Below are positions 21,599 through 33,771 of a stretch of 64,000 bases of DNA, one piece after another (position 1 is the first letter of the stretch; every line of letters starts with the position of its first letter). Source of the stretch: Linyphia triangularis (lineage: Eukaryota > Arthropoda > Arachnida > Araneae > Linyphiidae); NCBI GenBank assembly GCA_963978545.1, contig OZ021729.1:14907501-14971500 (forward strand), in the 5' to 3' direction. The notes beneath the pieces were generated by a model. That model worked only from the letters and a program-made list of their open reading frames with translations, had not been told where the DNA came from and searched no databases. The position numbers and the translations under genes were made by a program.

Positions 21599-22840
21599 CT
21601 GAAAAGAAAGAGTTAGGATTTTATTAAAGACCGCGCTGGTGGGGCAAACCATAGACAGGGTTTCCACGCATATGGAAAGTCAGGAAATGTCATGAATTTA
21701 GACGTTGGGCAAATTTTGTCATAGAAAGTCATGATTTTGAGCATAAAAATGGCCTTAACTCACGGAAATGCAGTGAATTTAATGGGTTTCTGAACATTTT
21801 AAGTAAAATCACGTAACTGTGACGCCATAAATGCCATGATCGCTATTCAGCTCATTGGATTTTACTGGAATTTCAGATAAGGGGATGTTTAGAACACCTT
21901 AAGCGACATTACCACAGCGATTTTGATCAAAATCGTTAGAACCGTTTTTTAACAATTACTGAAAGTCATGGTTTTTTATGTTTTTCAATGTCAGCTACTT
22001 TATGCGTATGCTCAAATTTTAACGGAAACCTTAATGATAGGTCCCGCGGCTACCATTAACCCTCACACCACATTTTGACATCGTCGGTCAATTGAGGACT
22101 AGAAATAGAAAACGACTGAAGTCCAAAAAAGAAAATTTTTCAGGAGAACCGATAAATGAAAAACATTTGCATTGGTACTTAACCTTTAACTGCTGTGAGC
22201 GGTCTGACAGATCGAGAGTTTTTTTTTTTTTAAAAGAGCTTTTTTTTTTAAACTTTTTTTTTTAATAAAAGAGGTCCCATGGTGGCCATGGGAACCGTCA
22301 TTAAGGTTTTCGTCAATATTGCCCATGCGCAAAACATGAAAAATCATTGTTTTCAGTAATTGCTAAAAAATGGCTCTTACAATTTTGATTAAAATCTTTA
22401 TGTGGTGTTCTCTTAAAGTGTTCTAAACATCTCTGTACTGAATTCCCGTAAAAATACTATAAAAGGTGTAAAAAAAAAAAAAATCGAAAATTTACAAGGA
22501 AATATATGCTCTTCCCTTGAGCATCGCTCTTCAATAACCGTTTTTCTCCTCTCCTCTCTGTTTCATTTACAAGAAAGGAAAATGTAAGAATTATCGAAAA
22601 GTTTATCGCCAAAATCACCATTTTGGCGCTTTCTTTTTCCCCACGTAAGAATTATCGCCAAAATTATCCCCAAACTGGCCATTTTTTCTAAAATATGAAA
22701 TTGGTAATAATGCTATTCCACGTCAATTGTAAATGTAGTGACCAGTATTATATAGTAACTGAAAGTTGTTCAACGTCCCTAGTTTATCACTTGATATTTA
22801 CAATGTTAAGGTGAAACAACCAGAATAATTTGCTACTTAC
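21599..22840 (-). other. Receptor intron filled with MITE sequence
   Basis: Near 21656 a CAGGGTTTCCACGC terminus opens an element. It is followed by family GGGTGTGGAACATCGC sequence in plus orientation (about 21880-22030) and the same family in minus orientation (about 22260-22785). GATCAAAATC palindromes recur. Confidence 0.5.
22260..22785 (-). mobile_element. Dispersed MITE, family GGGTGTGGAACATCGC, minus copy
   Basis: The interior motifs (CTAAACATCTC, CAATAACCG, a TTTCATTTACAAGAAAGGAAA stretch and a worn GAAAGTTGTTCAACG end) match in reverse the copies at 23357, 48272 and 59098. The ends are approximate. Confidence 0.5.
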
Positions 22841-22954
22841 CTAAGCAAGTTTTGTTGTCTTTTTGAAGTTCAAATCCATCATTACAGAAGCATTCAGGAC
22901 CTTCAGGGGATGGCCTACAATTCTGAGAGCAGTTTGCGGTGTCACAAAGTTTAT
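22841..22954 (-). CDS. Vitellogenin receptor-like, EGF exon 4
   Basis: This 114-bp phase 1-1 exon encodes one EGF-like module with six cysteines, CDTANCSQNC..CFC..GFEL..C. EGF modules separate the propellers from ligand-binding repeats. It follows acceptor TTTTTCCAG and ends at GTAAGT. Confidence 0.9.
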   Translation of the reverse strand: MNFVTPQTALRIVGHPLKVLNASVMMDLNFKKTTKLA

Positions 22955-23177
22955 CTGGAAAAAGACAATTTAAAAAGTATATATGTTTTCAACAATACCA
23001 GTTCAACAGGTTACAGAAACCTTTCGCATAAACAATATAAATATATGTTTGAATATTTTTTTCTATGCATGAATTTCGTAGTGTATAACCTTACTTAGCT
23101 CCTTGCATAAACCTAAAATATTTGGTGGCCTTTTAGTGACAGTGAAATAAAATACAACTTGTTTATATGCAACTTAC

Positions 23178-23300
23178 CTATGCATGTGAACTTATCTTTC
23201 GATAGGACTATGTCAGTTGGGCAAACACATGAATATCCGCCAGGAGAAGACAAGCACAGATGACTGCAACCCCCATTCTTCAGATTGCAGTCAATGTCAC
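23178..23300 (-). CDS. Vitellogenin receptor-like, EGF exon 3
   Basis: This 123-bp phase 1-1 exon reads [20 protein letters not shown] and continues [15 protein letters not shown], a canonical LDL-receptor-family EGF with six cysteines and the NGGCSHLCL signature that follows a YWTD propeller. The acceptor is ATTATTATAG and the donor GTAAGT. Confidence 0.95.
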
Positions 23301-23356
23301 CTATAATAATTAGAAATAATGTATTTTTCCAAGGGATAAAGTGGCAATAAACATAG

Positions 23357-23840
23357 GGGTGTGGAACATCGCACAACTTTCAATTACACTTCGATACTGG
23401 TATCTTCATTTCAATTTGACGTGTTGTTACCCTTTTCGTAGTCTCATTCATTTGAAAAATCGCCAGTTTGGCGATATTTTTGATAATAATTCTTACACGG
23501 ACAAAAAAAAAAAATTAAATTTGCGAATTCGGTGATATACTTTTCGATGATTCTTACATTATCTTTTCTTGTAAGTGAAACAGAGGAGAAGGGGAAAACA
23601 GTCGTTGATGAGCGATGCCCAAGGGGAGAGAACTCTGTGTTAAAGACATTCGTTTTTAACTTTTTACACCTTTATATCATTTCCACGGAATTTTTTTTAA
23701 GAGGTGGTGATGTTTAGAACATATTAAGATATAACCATAGTGATTTTGATCAAAATCGTTAGAGCTGTTTTGTAGCAATTGCTGAAAGACAAGATTTTTT
23801 GCTTTCATTACCCTAATATGTTAACGTATGGGTAATTGGA
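23357..23840 (+). mobile_element. Dispersed MITE, family GGGTGTGGAACATCGC, plus copy
   Basis: It starts AGGGGTGTGGAACATCGCAC followed by ACTTTCAATTACAC and ends near GGGTAATTGGAAGT, so the ends carry an inverted ACTTTCAATTAC. The interior motifs GATGTTTAGAACA and TTTTGATCAAAATCGTTAGA are shared with the copies at 48272 and 59098. Confidence 0.6.
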
Positions 23841-24027
23841 AGTAAACACTTCTGAGTTCTAGTATTTAAAAAATTAAGTCACGCCTGAACATTTTTTCAG
23901 GGGAGAGATCTAGTGAAATTTGTTTTAAAAGTGAGTGGAACATATAAGGTCCTCTCTAGTCTCTCATCGGGAATTAACTTAGTCAGAACTTCAAGGAAAA
24001 TTTTCTGAAACGACTACCAGCAGTTAA

Positions 24028-24818
24028 TAGGGTTCCCACGGTCATCATTAAAAGTGCTTAATATTTTTGAACTTGTTTTCAAGGCTTTGAAAGTGCTTTA
24101 AAATGCTTAGAGGTGCTTAAAACAGGGATGAGAGTTTTCCTCCTTTTTAGTTTTTTTATGTAATATTTTCCTTCTCTTTGTCCCTGTTTCGAAGATCCGC
24201 ATTTTTCTGATCTGAACCAGTTTTTCCTGCAAAAAGTATATGTTTCCTCATGTCTAAACAAAATATTTTCCCTCTTAGCTCCCCTTTCCTCACAGATTAC
24301 TTCATAAACTCCTAATATTTGAAATGTAATTATTATATAGTATGAGAAGTTTCATTGTATCTTTAAAATTATTGAATCATCCTTCCTGCATACTTTTTTG
24401 TTAAATTTTTGTGCATTCCTTTTACGAACTTATTTAACGAATTTTTAGATTCCTCCTTCCTGCTCTCTGATCACTCTCATCCCTTTTAAAAGTCCTTTAA
24501 AATGCTTAGAGGTCCTTAAAAGTCCTTAATTTTTGCTACTGTTGTGTGCCCAACTGCAAAATTTATAAAAATACAACTCAGACTTGTTATTCCCGGGTGA
24601 CCGCCCCTTATCCGCACCGTATCGGAATTCTCTGACATATTTGTATTACGCATGCGCCAACTTGTAACTTTTTTGGTAGAATATACTTTATTAAAAATTT
24701 ATCTATAGACATGATGCTTGAAAACAAATTTTCAAAGGTCCTTAAAAACATTATTTAGGTCCTTAGAAATCATTGAAAAGTCATTAATTTTCATTCTGTG
24801 ATTTGAGTGGGAACCCTG
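24028..24818. mobile_element. hAT-like MITE, family CAGGGTTCCCAC, copy 3, split
   Basis: The ends AGGGTTCCCACGGTCAT and GAGTGGGAACCCTG are flanked by AGTTAA (24022-24027 and 24819-24824). The interior matches the copies at 9576 and 20060, but is interrupted at 24122/24486 by another element. Confidence 0.8.
24123..24485. mobile_element. hAT-like MITE, family CAGGGATGA, copy 2, nested
   Basis: The ends are CAGGGATGAGAG and CTCTCATCCCTT (inverted). The 6-bp duplication TTAAAA lies on both sides (24117-24122 and 24486-24491). It sits inside the CAGGGTTCCCAC element, so it inserted later. Confidence 0.85.
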
Positions 24819-25274
24819 AGTTAAGCTTTATAACCCAGTCATTTTAAGAGTTTATCCGTAAAGTCCCATCTAATTTCTACTTTAGAAATGCTGGAATTGC
24901 CGTTTCCACGAATGGCTATTCGCATTGAGTTTAAATAGGGCTCAAATTAAAGATAAATTAATGGTTTTCTATTTAAATTTTACACTGTATTCGGACATCA
25001 AATTTTGACTCACAAACTCATAAAAGCCTCTTGAAGTCGAAAAACAGTGAATGTTCTCGACTTTTTAAATATTAACTAATTATACAAAATATTGTATGCA
25101 ACATGTGGATAAAGGATTTTTTCAAACTTGTAAAATTATTTGACACTAACACACTCGTCAAATAAGGATTTTACCTCGTTTGAAAAGTGTTACAATAATT
25201 GCATAAAATATTCGTTAGGCATTGTTGCGAATCATTATTTCTTGAACAGTTGAAATACATAATTTTATGACTAA

Positions 25275-26220
25275 CTAGCTAAATACCCGTGCTTCGCTAC
25301 AAAATTCTAACATGTGCAATGGTTTAGCTAGATGTGAGGCCTCGCGTTGCGGAAATCTGACATACGTGTATAGGACCCAGTTTTTGGCTCTTCGCTCGCA
25401 GGAAGGTTCATCGCTACGCAAAATCGAGCTCGCCTTGTTCGCTGAAAAGTTCATGGACACATCAACACAGGCTTATTTTACTCGTTAAAAGGTTCATTGC
25501 TATGCAAGCATATGCTCTCTTCGCTCGCTGAAAGGTTCATTGCTGCGTAAGCATAAGCTCGCTTCACTCTGATCTGAACCAAATCTAATTGCTAATTAAA
25601 GACTTAATATTGGAAGCCTCTCCCTTGTCAAGAAAAAAAAAATTCCCCGTTAATACAATAATACAACACCCCTTTAAGATTATTTTAACACGTGTTTGTG
25701 GAAAGCAAAATTAGAGGCTAAAACTACTTATGTTGAAACTTTCAGAAATCTAGGCCTATTGAAAGTCGCTTTTTGTGAAAAAATTAACTAAAAACAAATT
25801 AAAATTTTAACATTCTTTTTGTCAGTTCAATTAGAGGGCCAAAACTACTTGTGTTGAAAATTTCAGAAATGTAGCCCAATTACAAATCGTTTTGTAAAAT
25901 ATTTGTTAATTAATCAAAAAAAAAAAAAGTTTTAAAATTCTGTTTTTCAAAAATCCAATTAGAAGGCCACAACTATTTATGTTGAAAATTTCAAAGCTGT
26001 AGCCCTATTTGAAATCGTTTTGTAACATATATATTAATTAAAAAAGTTAATAACGAACTAAATAAAATTTTAACATTCTGTTTGTGATAGATACAATTAG
26101 AAAGCCAAAACTACTTATGTAGAAAATTTCAGAGCTCTACACCAATTTTAAGTAGGTTTCTATAGATCCACAGAGCCACAGACAGACAGAGAGACATACA
26201 GCTTGTTTTATTATAATAGA
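25275..26220 (-). mobile_element. Helitron, minus strand
   Basis: On the minus strand it begins TCTATTATAATAAAACAAGC after A, with TGTCTGTCTGTGG repeats. It ends GTAGCGAAGCACGGGTATTT plus AG/CTAG before T. The interior shows a loose ~120-bp repetition of CCAAAACTACTTATGTTGAAA (about 25720-26130). There is no protein-coding capacity. Confidence 0.7.
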
Positions 26221-27240
26221 TGCAGCACTGCAGTATTGGACAATGTCGGAAACATGTGTCCTGGAGGATTGATCCAATACTCGAGCACTGTTCCGAAATG
26301 AAGCATGCCAAAATCTTCACTAAACATATTTTTATTCTCTGTCCTTTCTTATAAATAAAATATTTCAATTTTAAAACTGTACACCGACATTTCAAAACTT
26401 CCAGCATATTGTATCAAACATTGAGCGAGATTGGCTAATATTGGTGATTAACGGCCAATTTATAACATTCCACATCAGGATTGCCCAATATTGGCCCCAG
26501 TTGCTGTGTATAACTAGGGTAAGTGATTACGAGAAAGAAATTTGTTGCTGTCAGTAGCAGTTAAGCAATGTACTGGATCTTTCAGAAGCCACTCTCTAAC
26601 TTTGAAATGACATAACTTCATTTCACCGGTTTGAAAAATTAGTTACAATACTGAACTGATGCCACTAATTGTTGTAAAAATCTATAAATATATAGAGGAC
26701 TGTGTTAATCGTTTCCCTCATTAAAAAGGGTCATATGATCCTTTTATTGGATAGTGTAGCCCAAGCGATCACTTTTAAAGAAGAATGAAGTGTATTGGCA
26801 AGACAGACGGGTTTTCAGTACCCCACATACACCAGTTTTGTTTATTGGCAAGTCCGTCCAAATGAAATGGGTTTCATTGGTAAGCTACGTGCAGCAATCA
26901 TCAAATGTGTACTCCAATCAACCATTTTTGCAAAGCGACGTACTTAACACCTTGACTGCCAACTGCGAGATATCTCTTAGGTTGTTTACTTGCCCAGCAC
27001 GCCTTCTACGAGTTATCTCATCCTTTCATTACTAGCCATATTTGTACAGCTACGAGGAAACTCATAGCATAACAGTGTAAATATGAATAGATGGCCTCAG
27101 AAAAGAGAATAAAAAATCAGGTTTGGCTTATATGAACAGAAAATACAATTATACAAATTTATTCAAAAAGAAAAAGTTTATACAAGGAAGTAAATTTCAA
27201 CGCAATGTGGCAGTCAACGTGTTAAAATTCCATATAGTGC

Positions 27241-27883
27241 GAGAGGCGACTGCAATTTTTGGACCCCATCGAACATCATTCTCAATTATTTATAGAAATT
27301 GGAGAAAAGTAAGTAGATTACGAATCCACTTGTCTGCCGTGGCAAAAATTGCCGAAACTGATCAAAAATCGAGTCGGAATGAGTTGAACTAAAATCCGAC
27401 TGCCAAATATGTAATAACTTGCCAAAAAGAGAACAAACTTTTTCGTTTAACAACCTACTGCATTTTGATTTTAAATGAGGAAAAGCGCAAACGATTTCTG
27501 ATCTCTGCCTCGGAAAATTTGTATCTTTTAAGAGTAACAGTATCAGTTACGTCATCAGTGACGTAATGTTTCTTGCCAATTTGGCTAATTTGTGAAAGAT
27601 GCAAGAAAGCCATCGCCACACATCCGAATCGTCTGCAACCTTCTTAATTGAAAATTAAAGAGTGAGGTTTACCAAAAAAAAAAAAAAAAAGCTCATTATT
27701 TGGAAAGTTATAGCGCATTTGGCAATTGGATTTAGTTCAACTTATTAAAAGTCAATTTTCGACCAGTTTTGGCCATTTTTGCCACGGCAGACCTGTGGAT
27801 TCGTAATCTACTTACTTTTTTCCAATTTCTATAAAAATTTCATAATGATGTTCGATGAGGTCCAAAAATTGCAGTCGCCTCTC
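27241..27883. mobile_element. Foldback MITE with arms of about 190 bp, copy 1
   Basis: The left arm begins GAGAGGCGACTGCAATTTTT and the right arm ends with its complement, AAAAATTGCAGTCGCCTCTC. The arms include the complementary GTAGATTACGAATCCAC and GTGGATTCGTAATCTAC. A second copy is at 46939-47582 and a broken one at 51672-53143. No coding capacity is seen. Confidence 0.8.
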
Positions 27884-28209
27884 AGTCTAATACCTTTTCT
27901 ATTCAAATCACTGCTTGTCTCTTCTGTTTCTCACTGTTTCGCTGTTAATGTCATTTCGAAGTTAGGGATTTCTATCTGAAATATCCTTGTAACCTAAGGG
28001 TAAATTACACGGGGCGAGTTTACTAGCTACTAGCCGGCTAGTTGACAGTAAACTAGCTCCGTGTCACCCAATCACTTTGCAGCTAGCCTTGCTAGTGATT
28101 GGATGACACGTTTACTATCAACTAGTCAACTAGCCGGCTAGTGCTAATAAACTCTCCTCATGTAATAGACCCTTAAGTTACTCTGTGAAAAGTTTAAATA
28201 TATACGTAC

Positions 28210-28424
28210 CTCCAGATACTGCTTTGTTTGGGGAAGAGGCATATATAACCTTCCTTAATGCAAGTTCGGATTTCTGTTTTGGCAAGCTAATAATATGGGT
28301 GTGAGAAGTATTGTGTCTGAGAATTATTAAGTCGTTTGGGATGGAGTCTGTCCAGTAGATATTTCTTTCGTTCACTGCAAGGGAAACGACGCCGCTAACT
28401 TTATTCATGAGGATGGTAGGTGTG
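28210..28424 (-). CDS. Vitellogenin receptor-like, propeller 2 exon d
   Basis: This 215-bp exon (phase 2 to 1) reads VVSLAVNERNIYWTDSIPND, a canonical LY/YWTD blade, followed by the last blade up to the EGF at 23300. The acceptor is TTCCAG at 28426-28425. An upstream TTTCAG would give a stop within 13 codons, so it was not chosen. The donor is GTACGT. Confidence 0.92.
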
Positions 28425-28754
28425 CTGGAATGGAATAGTGTCTGAAATCATTTCACACGAATCAAAACATTTAAAATTATTTAAAATACTAATAAAAGTA
28501 GCGTCAAATAATAACATTCTGGGTAGTAGCGTTACATGGAAGTGCGGTTTTCAGATTCTGAATAATTTACATTTTGACTTCATCATGAAGTAATATATAG
28601 GCTGGTCACCATGTTACAATCTTCTAGACCAGTTCATTTAGAAACTATTTTGCATAAAACCTTTAAATTTGGTGAGTAGGTATGAAAATGATCCCTTAAT
28701 GAAATGACATAAATTGTTTTCATTTTATGTCTATCGATTATAAAGGAAAATTAA

Positions 28755-28935
28755 CCCTTTGCACTCGAGGCCTTTTTCGCGTGAAGGGACCAGCAATTTA
28801 GGTTCGGTTGGCGTTTATGGATTTGCTTCATAGAAACTAAACACAGTTATTGGTCTTGCATCAAACTTAGTGGTCCTCTCGTGTTTCGGCATCCAATCGT
28901 GTGGCGCCTGAGCGGCGCCGCTCGAGTGCAAAGGG
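28755..28935. mobile_element. piggyBac-like MITE, family CCCTTTGCACTCGAG
   Basis: TTAA (28751-28754) precedes CCCTTTGCACTCGAG. The inverted CTCGAGTGCAAAGGG is followed by ATAA, a one-base change from TTAA. At 181 bp it has no ORF. Related sequence occurs at 53808-53997. Confidence 0.65.
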
Positions 28936-29413
28936 ATAAAATAGCGACAGACAAAACCAGGTGGTGCCACTGAATAGGCATTGACGTAAGGATTTCAAAA
29001 ATAAAATGTATTAGATGCTATTTTTGAGTTTTTAATTTATGTCATTTCATTAAATTGATCATTTTCGTACCTACTCACCAATTTTAAATGTTTTATTCAA
29101 AGTAGTTTCTAAATGAACTAGGCTAGAAGATTGTAGCATAGCGAATATAAGGAATGGTCTTTACTTGGACTTCCTCTTTCTCTTAACTTCAGACAAACAT
29201 ATCCTTTGTGAAAGCTTCTCAATATCATAGTATAGTGGATAAGCAAAACATAGATTCAATTTACATTCCTAGATTGATATCAAAAATGATTTCACGCCTG
29301 TTGATTTGTCATATGATTAATCCAGTTTATGTCGAACACAATTCCATTCCGATGTTTAGTTGCCTAAGGTGGTGAAATCAGGGATAAAGGTAGGCATGCT
29401 CCTAATCGGCAGT

Positions 29414-29591
29414 GCCGACCAAACGGTATAGTGGTTAGCGTGCTAGCTTCTAGACTGCGAGTTCGAGTTCCGTGTTAGGCATGGGTGTTTGTAAATGTAT
29501 GTTGGCTTGTCAAATGACGAATGTTTCGGCGCATTCTAGCCCTCGTGTTGCTGACGGCGTCAGATAATCTGAAAACAACCAACTAACCTAT
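29414..29591 (+). mobile_element. tRNA-derived SINE, family 1, plus strand
   Basis: The head GCCGACCAAACGGTATAGTG then GTTAGCGTGC (A-box-like) and GCGAGTTCGAGTTCC (B-box-like) form a tRNA-related promoter. The body ends AACAACCAACTAACC. The 8-bp repeat TCGGCAGT flanks it (29406-29413 and 29592-29599). Three minus-strand copies lie at 50802, 51964 and 55361. Confidence 0.88.
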
Positions 29592-29710
29592 TCGGCAGTT
29601 GACTTAACTGTGTTGTACTTACTGTGCAGTGCAATAGCTATTTGAGCGCGATTAGTGGCCACTAGCTAGTAAAATTATCAGCGAGGCAGATGAGTGGTAC
29701 AGTATTATTT

Positions 29711-29950
29711 ATACTAAACTCCAGCTTAACTTGACATCACTAGACGGTAGATCGTCACAGTGCTCATATGTATTTAATCCATTTTGGCGGCGTGAAAGCA
29801 TAATGTTCGCCAAACCACAACCCTGTAGAGAACAAATAGCTATAAGGTTTGGCGGGAATTATGTCTTCACTCCCCTAAAATGGATTAATTGCCTATGAGT
29901 ACGTGAAGATCTATCGTCTAGTGATGTCAAGTTAATTTGGAGTTTAGTAT
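29711..29950. mobile_element. Foldback MITE, 240 bp
   Basis: ATACTAAACTCCAGCTTAAC at the left end is complementary to the right end, where GTTAATTTGGAGTTTAGTAT stands. The arms extend about 75 bp through TTGACATCACTAGACG / CGTCTAGTGATGTCAA. It is non-coding and no other copy was seen. Confidence 0.7.
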
Positions 29951-30179
29951 AGTTTGCGAGCCGTAAATGTTTCACTTCGATGTAACAAAAAATAAGATTT
30001 ATAACAGACTTCTTGTAAATATTACTTTTCTCGTCATTCTTTCAGAAGCTGGGTTTCAAAGCAACGTACGAGGCAGAAATATTTGCTTTTGCGAGAAAAG
30101 TAAATGTGCTCCCTTTGTGTTTTTGTCTGAGTTATGGAAACCTAAAATCAGCCGGGATCAATGCCAAGTCGACGCATCT

Positions 30180-33100
30180 TATAGGGTACCCTCTACGTAG
30201 AATTCCCTCTCGTATAAGTACCATATATGAAGGGTTCCATCTCAAAGTACCCTATATATAGAGTTCTCTTTCATAAAATTCCCTCGGTGTAGAATTTCCT
30301 CTCTTGAAGTACCCTTTATGTAAATTTCCTTCTCATAAAGTACCCTCAACGTAGAGTGCTCTCTCATAAACTACCCTCTACATAGAGTTCTCTTTCATAA
30401 AGTACCCTCTAGGAAGATTTCCTTCTCATAAAGTACACTCTACGTAAAGTTCCCTCTCATAAAGTACCCTCTAAATAGAGTCATTTTTTATAAAGTACCC
30501 TTTATGTAGATTTCCCTCTCATTAAGGTATCCTCTACATAGAATTCTCTTTCATAAAGTACCCTCTACATAGAATTCTCTTTCATAAACTACCCTCAACG
30601 TAGAGTTCCCTCTCATAAAGTACCCTCTACATAGAATTCTCTTTCATAAAGTACCCTCTACTTAGATTTCCCTCTCATAAAGTACCCTCAACGTAGATTT
30701 CCCTCTCATAAAGTACCCTCTACATAGAATTCTCTTTCATAAAGTGCCCTCTACGTAGATTTCCCTCTCATAAAGTACCCTCTACATAGAGTTCTCTTTC
30801 ATAAAGTACCCTCTAGGAAGATTTCCCTCTCATAAAGTACACTCTACGTAATGTTCCCTCTCATAAAGTACCCTCTAAATAGAGTCCTTTTTTATAAAGT
30901 ATCCTTTATGTAGATTTCCCTCTCATTAAGGTACCCTCTACATAGAAATCTCTTTCATAAACTACCCTCAACGTAGAGTTCTCTCTCATAAAGTACCCTC
31001 TACATAGAATTCTCTTTCATAAAGTACCCTCTACTTAGATTTCCCTCTCATAAAGTACCCTCTACATAGAATTCTCTTTCATAAAGTACCCTCTAGGTAT
31101 ATTTCCCTCTCATAAAGTACACTCTACGTAATGTTCCCTCTCATAAAGTACCCTCTAAATAGAGTCCTTTTTTATAAAGTACCCTTTATGTAGATTTCCC
31201 TCTCATTAAGGTACCCTCTACATAGAGTTCTCTTTCATAAAGTACCCTCTAGGAAGATTTCCCTCTCATAAAGTACACTCTACGTAATGTTCCCTCTCAT
31301 AAAGTACCCTCTAAATAGAGTCCTTTTTTATAAAGTATCCTTTATGTAGGTTTCCCTCTCATTAAGGTACCCTCTACATAGAATTCTCTTTCATAAAGTA
31401 CCCTCTAGGTAGATTTCCCTCTCATAAAGTACCCTCAACGTAGAGTTCCCTCTCATAAAGTACCCTCTACATAGAATTCTCCTTCATAAAGTACCCTCTA
31501 CTTAGATTTCCCTCTCATAAAGTACCCTCAACGTAGATTTCACTCTCATAAAGTACCCTCTACATAGAATTCTCTTTCATAAAGTACCCTCTACGTAGAT
31601 TTCCCTCTCATAAAGTACCCTCTACATAGAGTTCTCTTTCATAAAGTACCCTCTAGGAAGATTTCCCTCTCATAAAGTACACTCTATGTAAAGTTCCCTC
31701 TCATAAAGTACCCTCTAAATAGAGTCCTTTTTTATAAAGTACCCTTTATGTAGATTTCCCTCTCATTAAGGTACCCTCTACATAGAATTCTCTTTCATAA
31801 AGTACCCTCTACGTAGATTTCCCTCTCATAAAGTACCCTCAACGTAGAGTTCCCTCTCGTAAAGTACCCTCTACATAGAGTTCTCTTTCATAAAGTACCC
31901 TCTACATAGAGTTCTCTTTCATAAAGTACCCTCTAGGTAGATTTCCCTCTCATAAAGTACCCTCAACGTAGAGTTCCCTCTCATAAAGTACCCTCTACAT
32001 AGAATTCTCCTTCATAAAGTACCCTCTACTTAGATTTCCCTCTCATAAAGTACCCTCTACATAGAGTTCTCTTTCATAAAGTACCGTCTAGGAAGATTTC
32101 CCTCTCATAAAGTACACTTTACGTAAAGTTCCCTCTCATAAAGTACCCTCTAAATAGAGTCCTTTTTTATAAAGTACCCTTTATGTAGATTTCCCTCTCA
32201 TTAAGGTACCCTCTACATAGAATTCTCTTTCATAAAGTACCCTCTACGTAGATTTCCCTCTCATAAAGTACCCTCAACGTAGAGTTCCCTCTCGTAAAGT
32301 ACCCTCTACATAGAGTTCTCTTTCATAAAGTACCCTCTACATAGAGTTCTCTTTCATAAAGTACCCTCTACATAGAGTTCTCTTTCATAAAGTACCCTCT
32401 AGGTAGATTTCCCTCTCATAAAGTACCCTCAACGTAGAGTTCCCTCTCATAAAGTACCCTCTACATAGAATTCTCCTTCATAAAGTACCCTCTACTTAGA
32501 TTTCCCTCTCATAAAGTACCCTCAACGTAGATTTCCCTCTCATAAAGTACCCTCTACATAGAATTCTCTTTCATAAAGTTACCTCTACGTAGATTTCCCT
32601 CTCATAAAGTACCCTCTACATAGAGTTCTCTTTCATAAAGTACCCTCTAGGAAGATTTCCCTCTCATAAAGTACACTCTACGTAAAGTTCCCTCTCATAA
32701 AGTACCCTCTAAATAGAGTCCTTTTTTATAAAGTACCCTTTATGTAGATTTCCCTCTCATTAAGGTACCCTCTACATAGAATTCTCTTTCATAAAGTACC
32801 CTCTACGTAGATTTCCCTCTCATAAAGTACCCTCAACGTAGAGTTCCCTCTCGTAAAGTACCCTCTACATAGAGTTCTCTTTCATAAAGTACCCTCTACA
32901 TAGAGTTCTCTTTCATAAAGTACCCTCTACGAAGATTTCCCTCTCATTAAAGTACCCTCTACATAGAATTCTCTTTCATAAACTACCCTCAACGTAGAGT
33001 TCTCTCTCATAAAGTACCCTCTACATAGAATTCTCCTTCATAAAGTACCCTTTACTTAGATTTCCCTCTCATAAAGTACCCTCAACGTAGATTTTCCTCT

Positions 33101-33186
33101 CATAAAGTACCCTCTACATGGAATTCTCTTTCATAAAGTACCCTCTACGTAGATTTCCCTCTCATTAAGTACCTTCTACGTAGAGG
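30180..33186. repeat. 31-bp minisatellite, about 97 copies, with higher-order repeats
   Basis: The unit is approximately CATAAAGTACCCTCTACRTA plus GATTTCCCTCT. The array runs 3 kb without a break. Variant units (TAGGAAGATT, CACTCTACGTAATG, CTAAATAGAGTCCTTTTTTA, and a 32-bp ATTAAGGTACC form) recur in the same order about every 160-560 bp, for example near 30410, 30820, 31250, 31660, 32090 and 32645. This shows amplification of multi-unit blocks. It lies in a receptor intron and has no long ORF. Confidence 0.97.
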
Positions 33187-33456
33187 ACCAAAATAAAATT
33201 TATTAACTTCGAATTTTCAAACAAATCACTTAACATACAGTTGTAAATTAACTATTCGCCAAAACCTCAGGTCTTACCCTTTAAATTGGCGAATGCTTTA
33301 TCAATTTTGGTTTTGTATAAATGGGGTAAAAAGGAACCTCACCAAAAAACACCGTCCTAAAATAGTGTGTAACATATCGGTATTTTTACCAATACCTTAA
33401 AATTATTATTTCTGCACATATTTATTAATCAAGCAAACAAAAGTTAGTGCAATTAC

Positions 33457-33645
33457 CTTGTTGAAGTCGAGAAGTCAATTGAATTAATAGTCTCCGCTCT
33501 AAGATCTGCCCAATACAATAGGCTTGCAGAAGGGTGAACTGCAAGAGAAGTTGTTGAACAAGATATAATCAGCTTTCCGTTTAGTCCATTCATGTCGTAC
33601 ATAGAAACAGAAGGATTTTCTCCAATGGTTGATATGAACATTCGA
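33457..33645 (-). CDS. Vitellogenin receptor-like, propeller 2 exon c
   Basis: This 189-bp phase 2-2 exon includes TTSLAVHPSASLLYWADLRA, a YWTD-class blade, preceded by RMFISTIGENPSVSMYDMNG. The acceptor is CTCTTTCAG and the donor GTAATT. Splice phases match both neighbours. Confidence 0.93.
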
Positions 33646-33771
33646 CTGAAAGAGAAGAGCACTATTTAAGTATAATAATTATTAGAAAAGCATATTACTT
33701 GTGTTTCTAGTTGATACTTAAAAAGCCCATCGTACAAAGTCGGATTCAGTTGCAGAGCCCAAAGATAATAC

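Larger units (their letters stand above)
23301..28209 (-). other. Receptor intron
   Basis: This 4.9-kb intron holds MITEs at 23357-23840, 24028-24818 (with 24123-24485 nested), a Helitron at 25275-26220 and a foldback element at 27241-27883. A palindromic cluster with CTAGC/GCTAG words lies at 28010-28160. No exon was recognised. Confidence 0.6.
28425..33456 (-). other. Receptor intron dominated by a 31-bp minisatellite
   Basis: It contains a TTAA MITE (28755-28935), a SINE (29414-29591), a foldback MITE (29711-29950) and the 3-kb minisatellite (30180-33186). No exon was recognised. Confidence 0.7.

Noticed and set aside
27123..27392. 89-codon plus-strand ORF
   Set aside because: Most of it translates the left arm of the foldback MITE at 27241.
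29414..29591. tRNA gene
   Set aside because: A- and B-box-like motifs are present, but there is no cloverleaf acceptor stem. A non-tRNA body with direct repeats follows, and three more copies occur, so it is a SINE.
30180..33186. CRISPR-like array
   Set aside because: The 31-bp units are contiguous with no unique spacers, and the window is clearly eukaryotic. It is a minisatellite.
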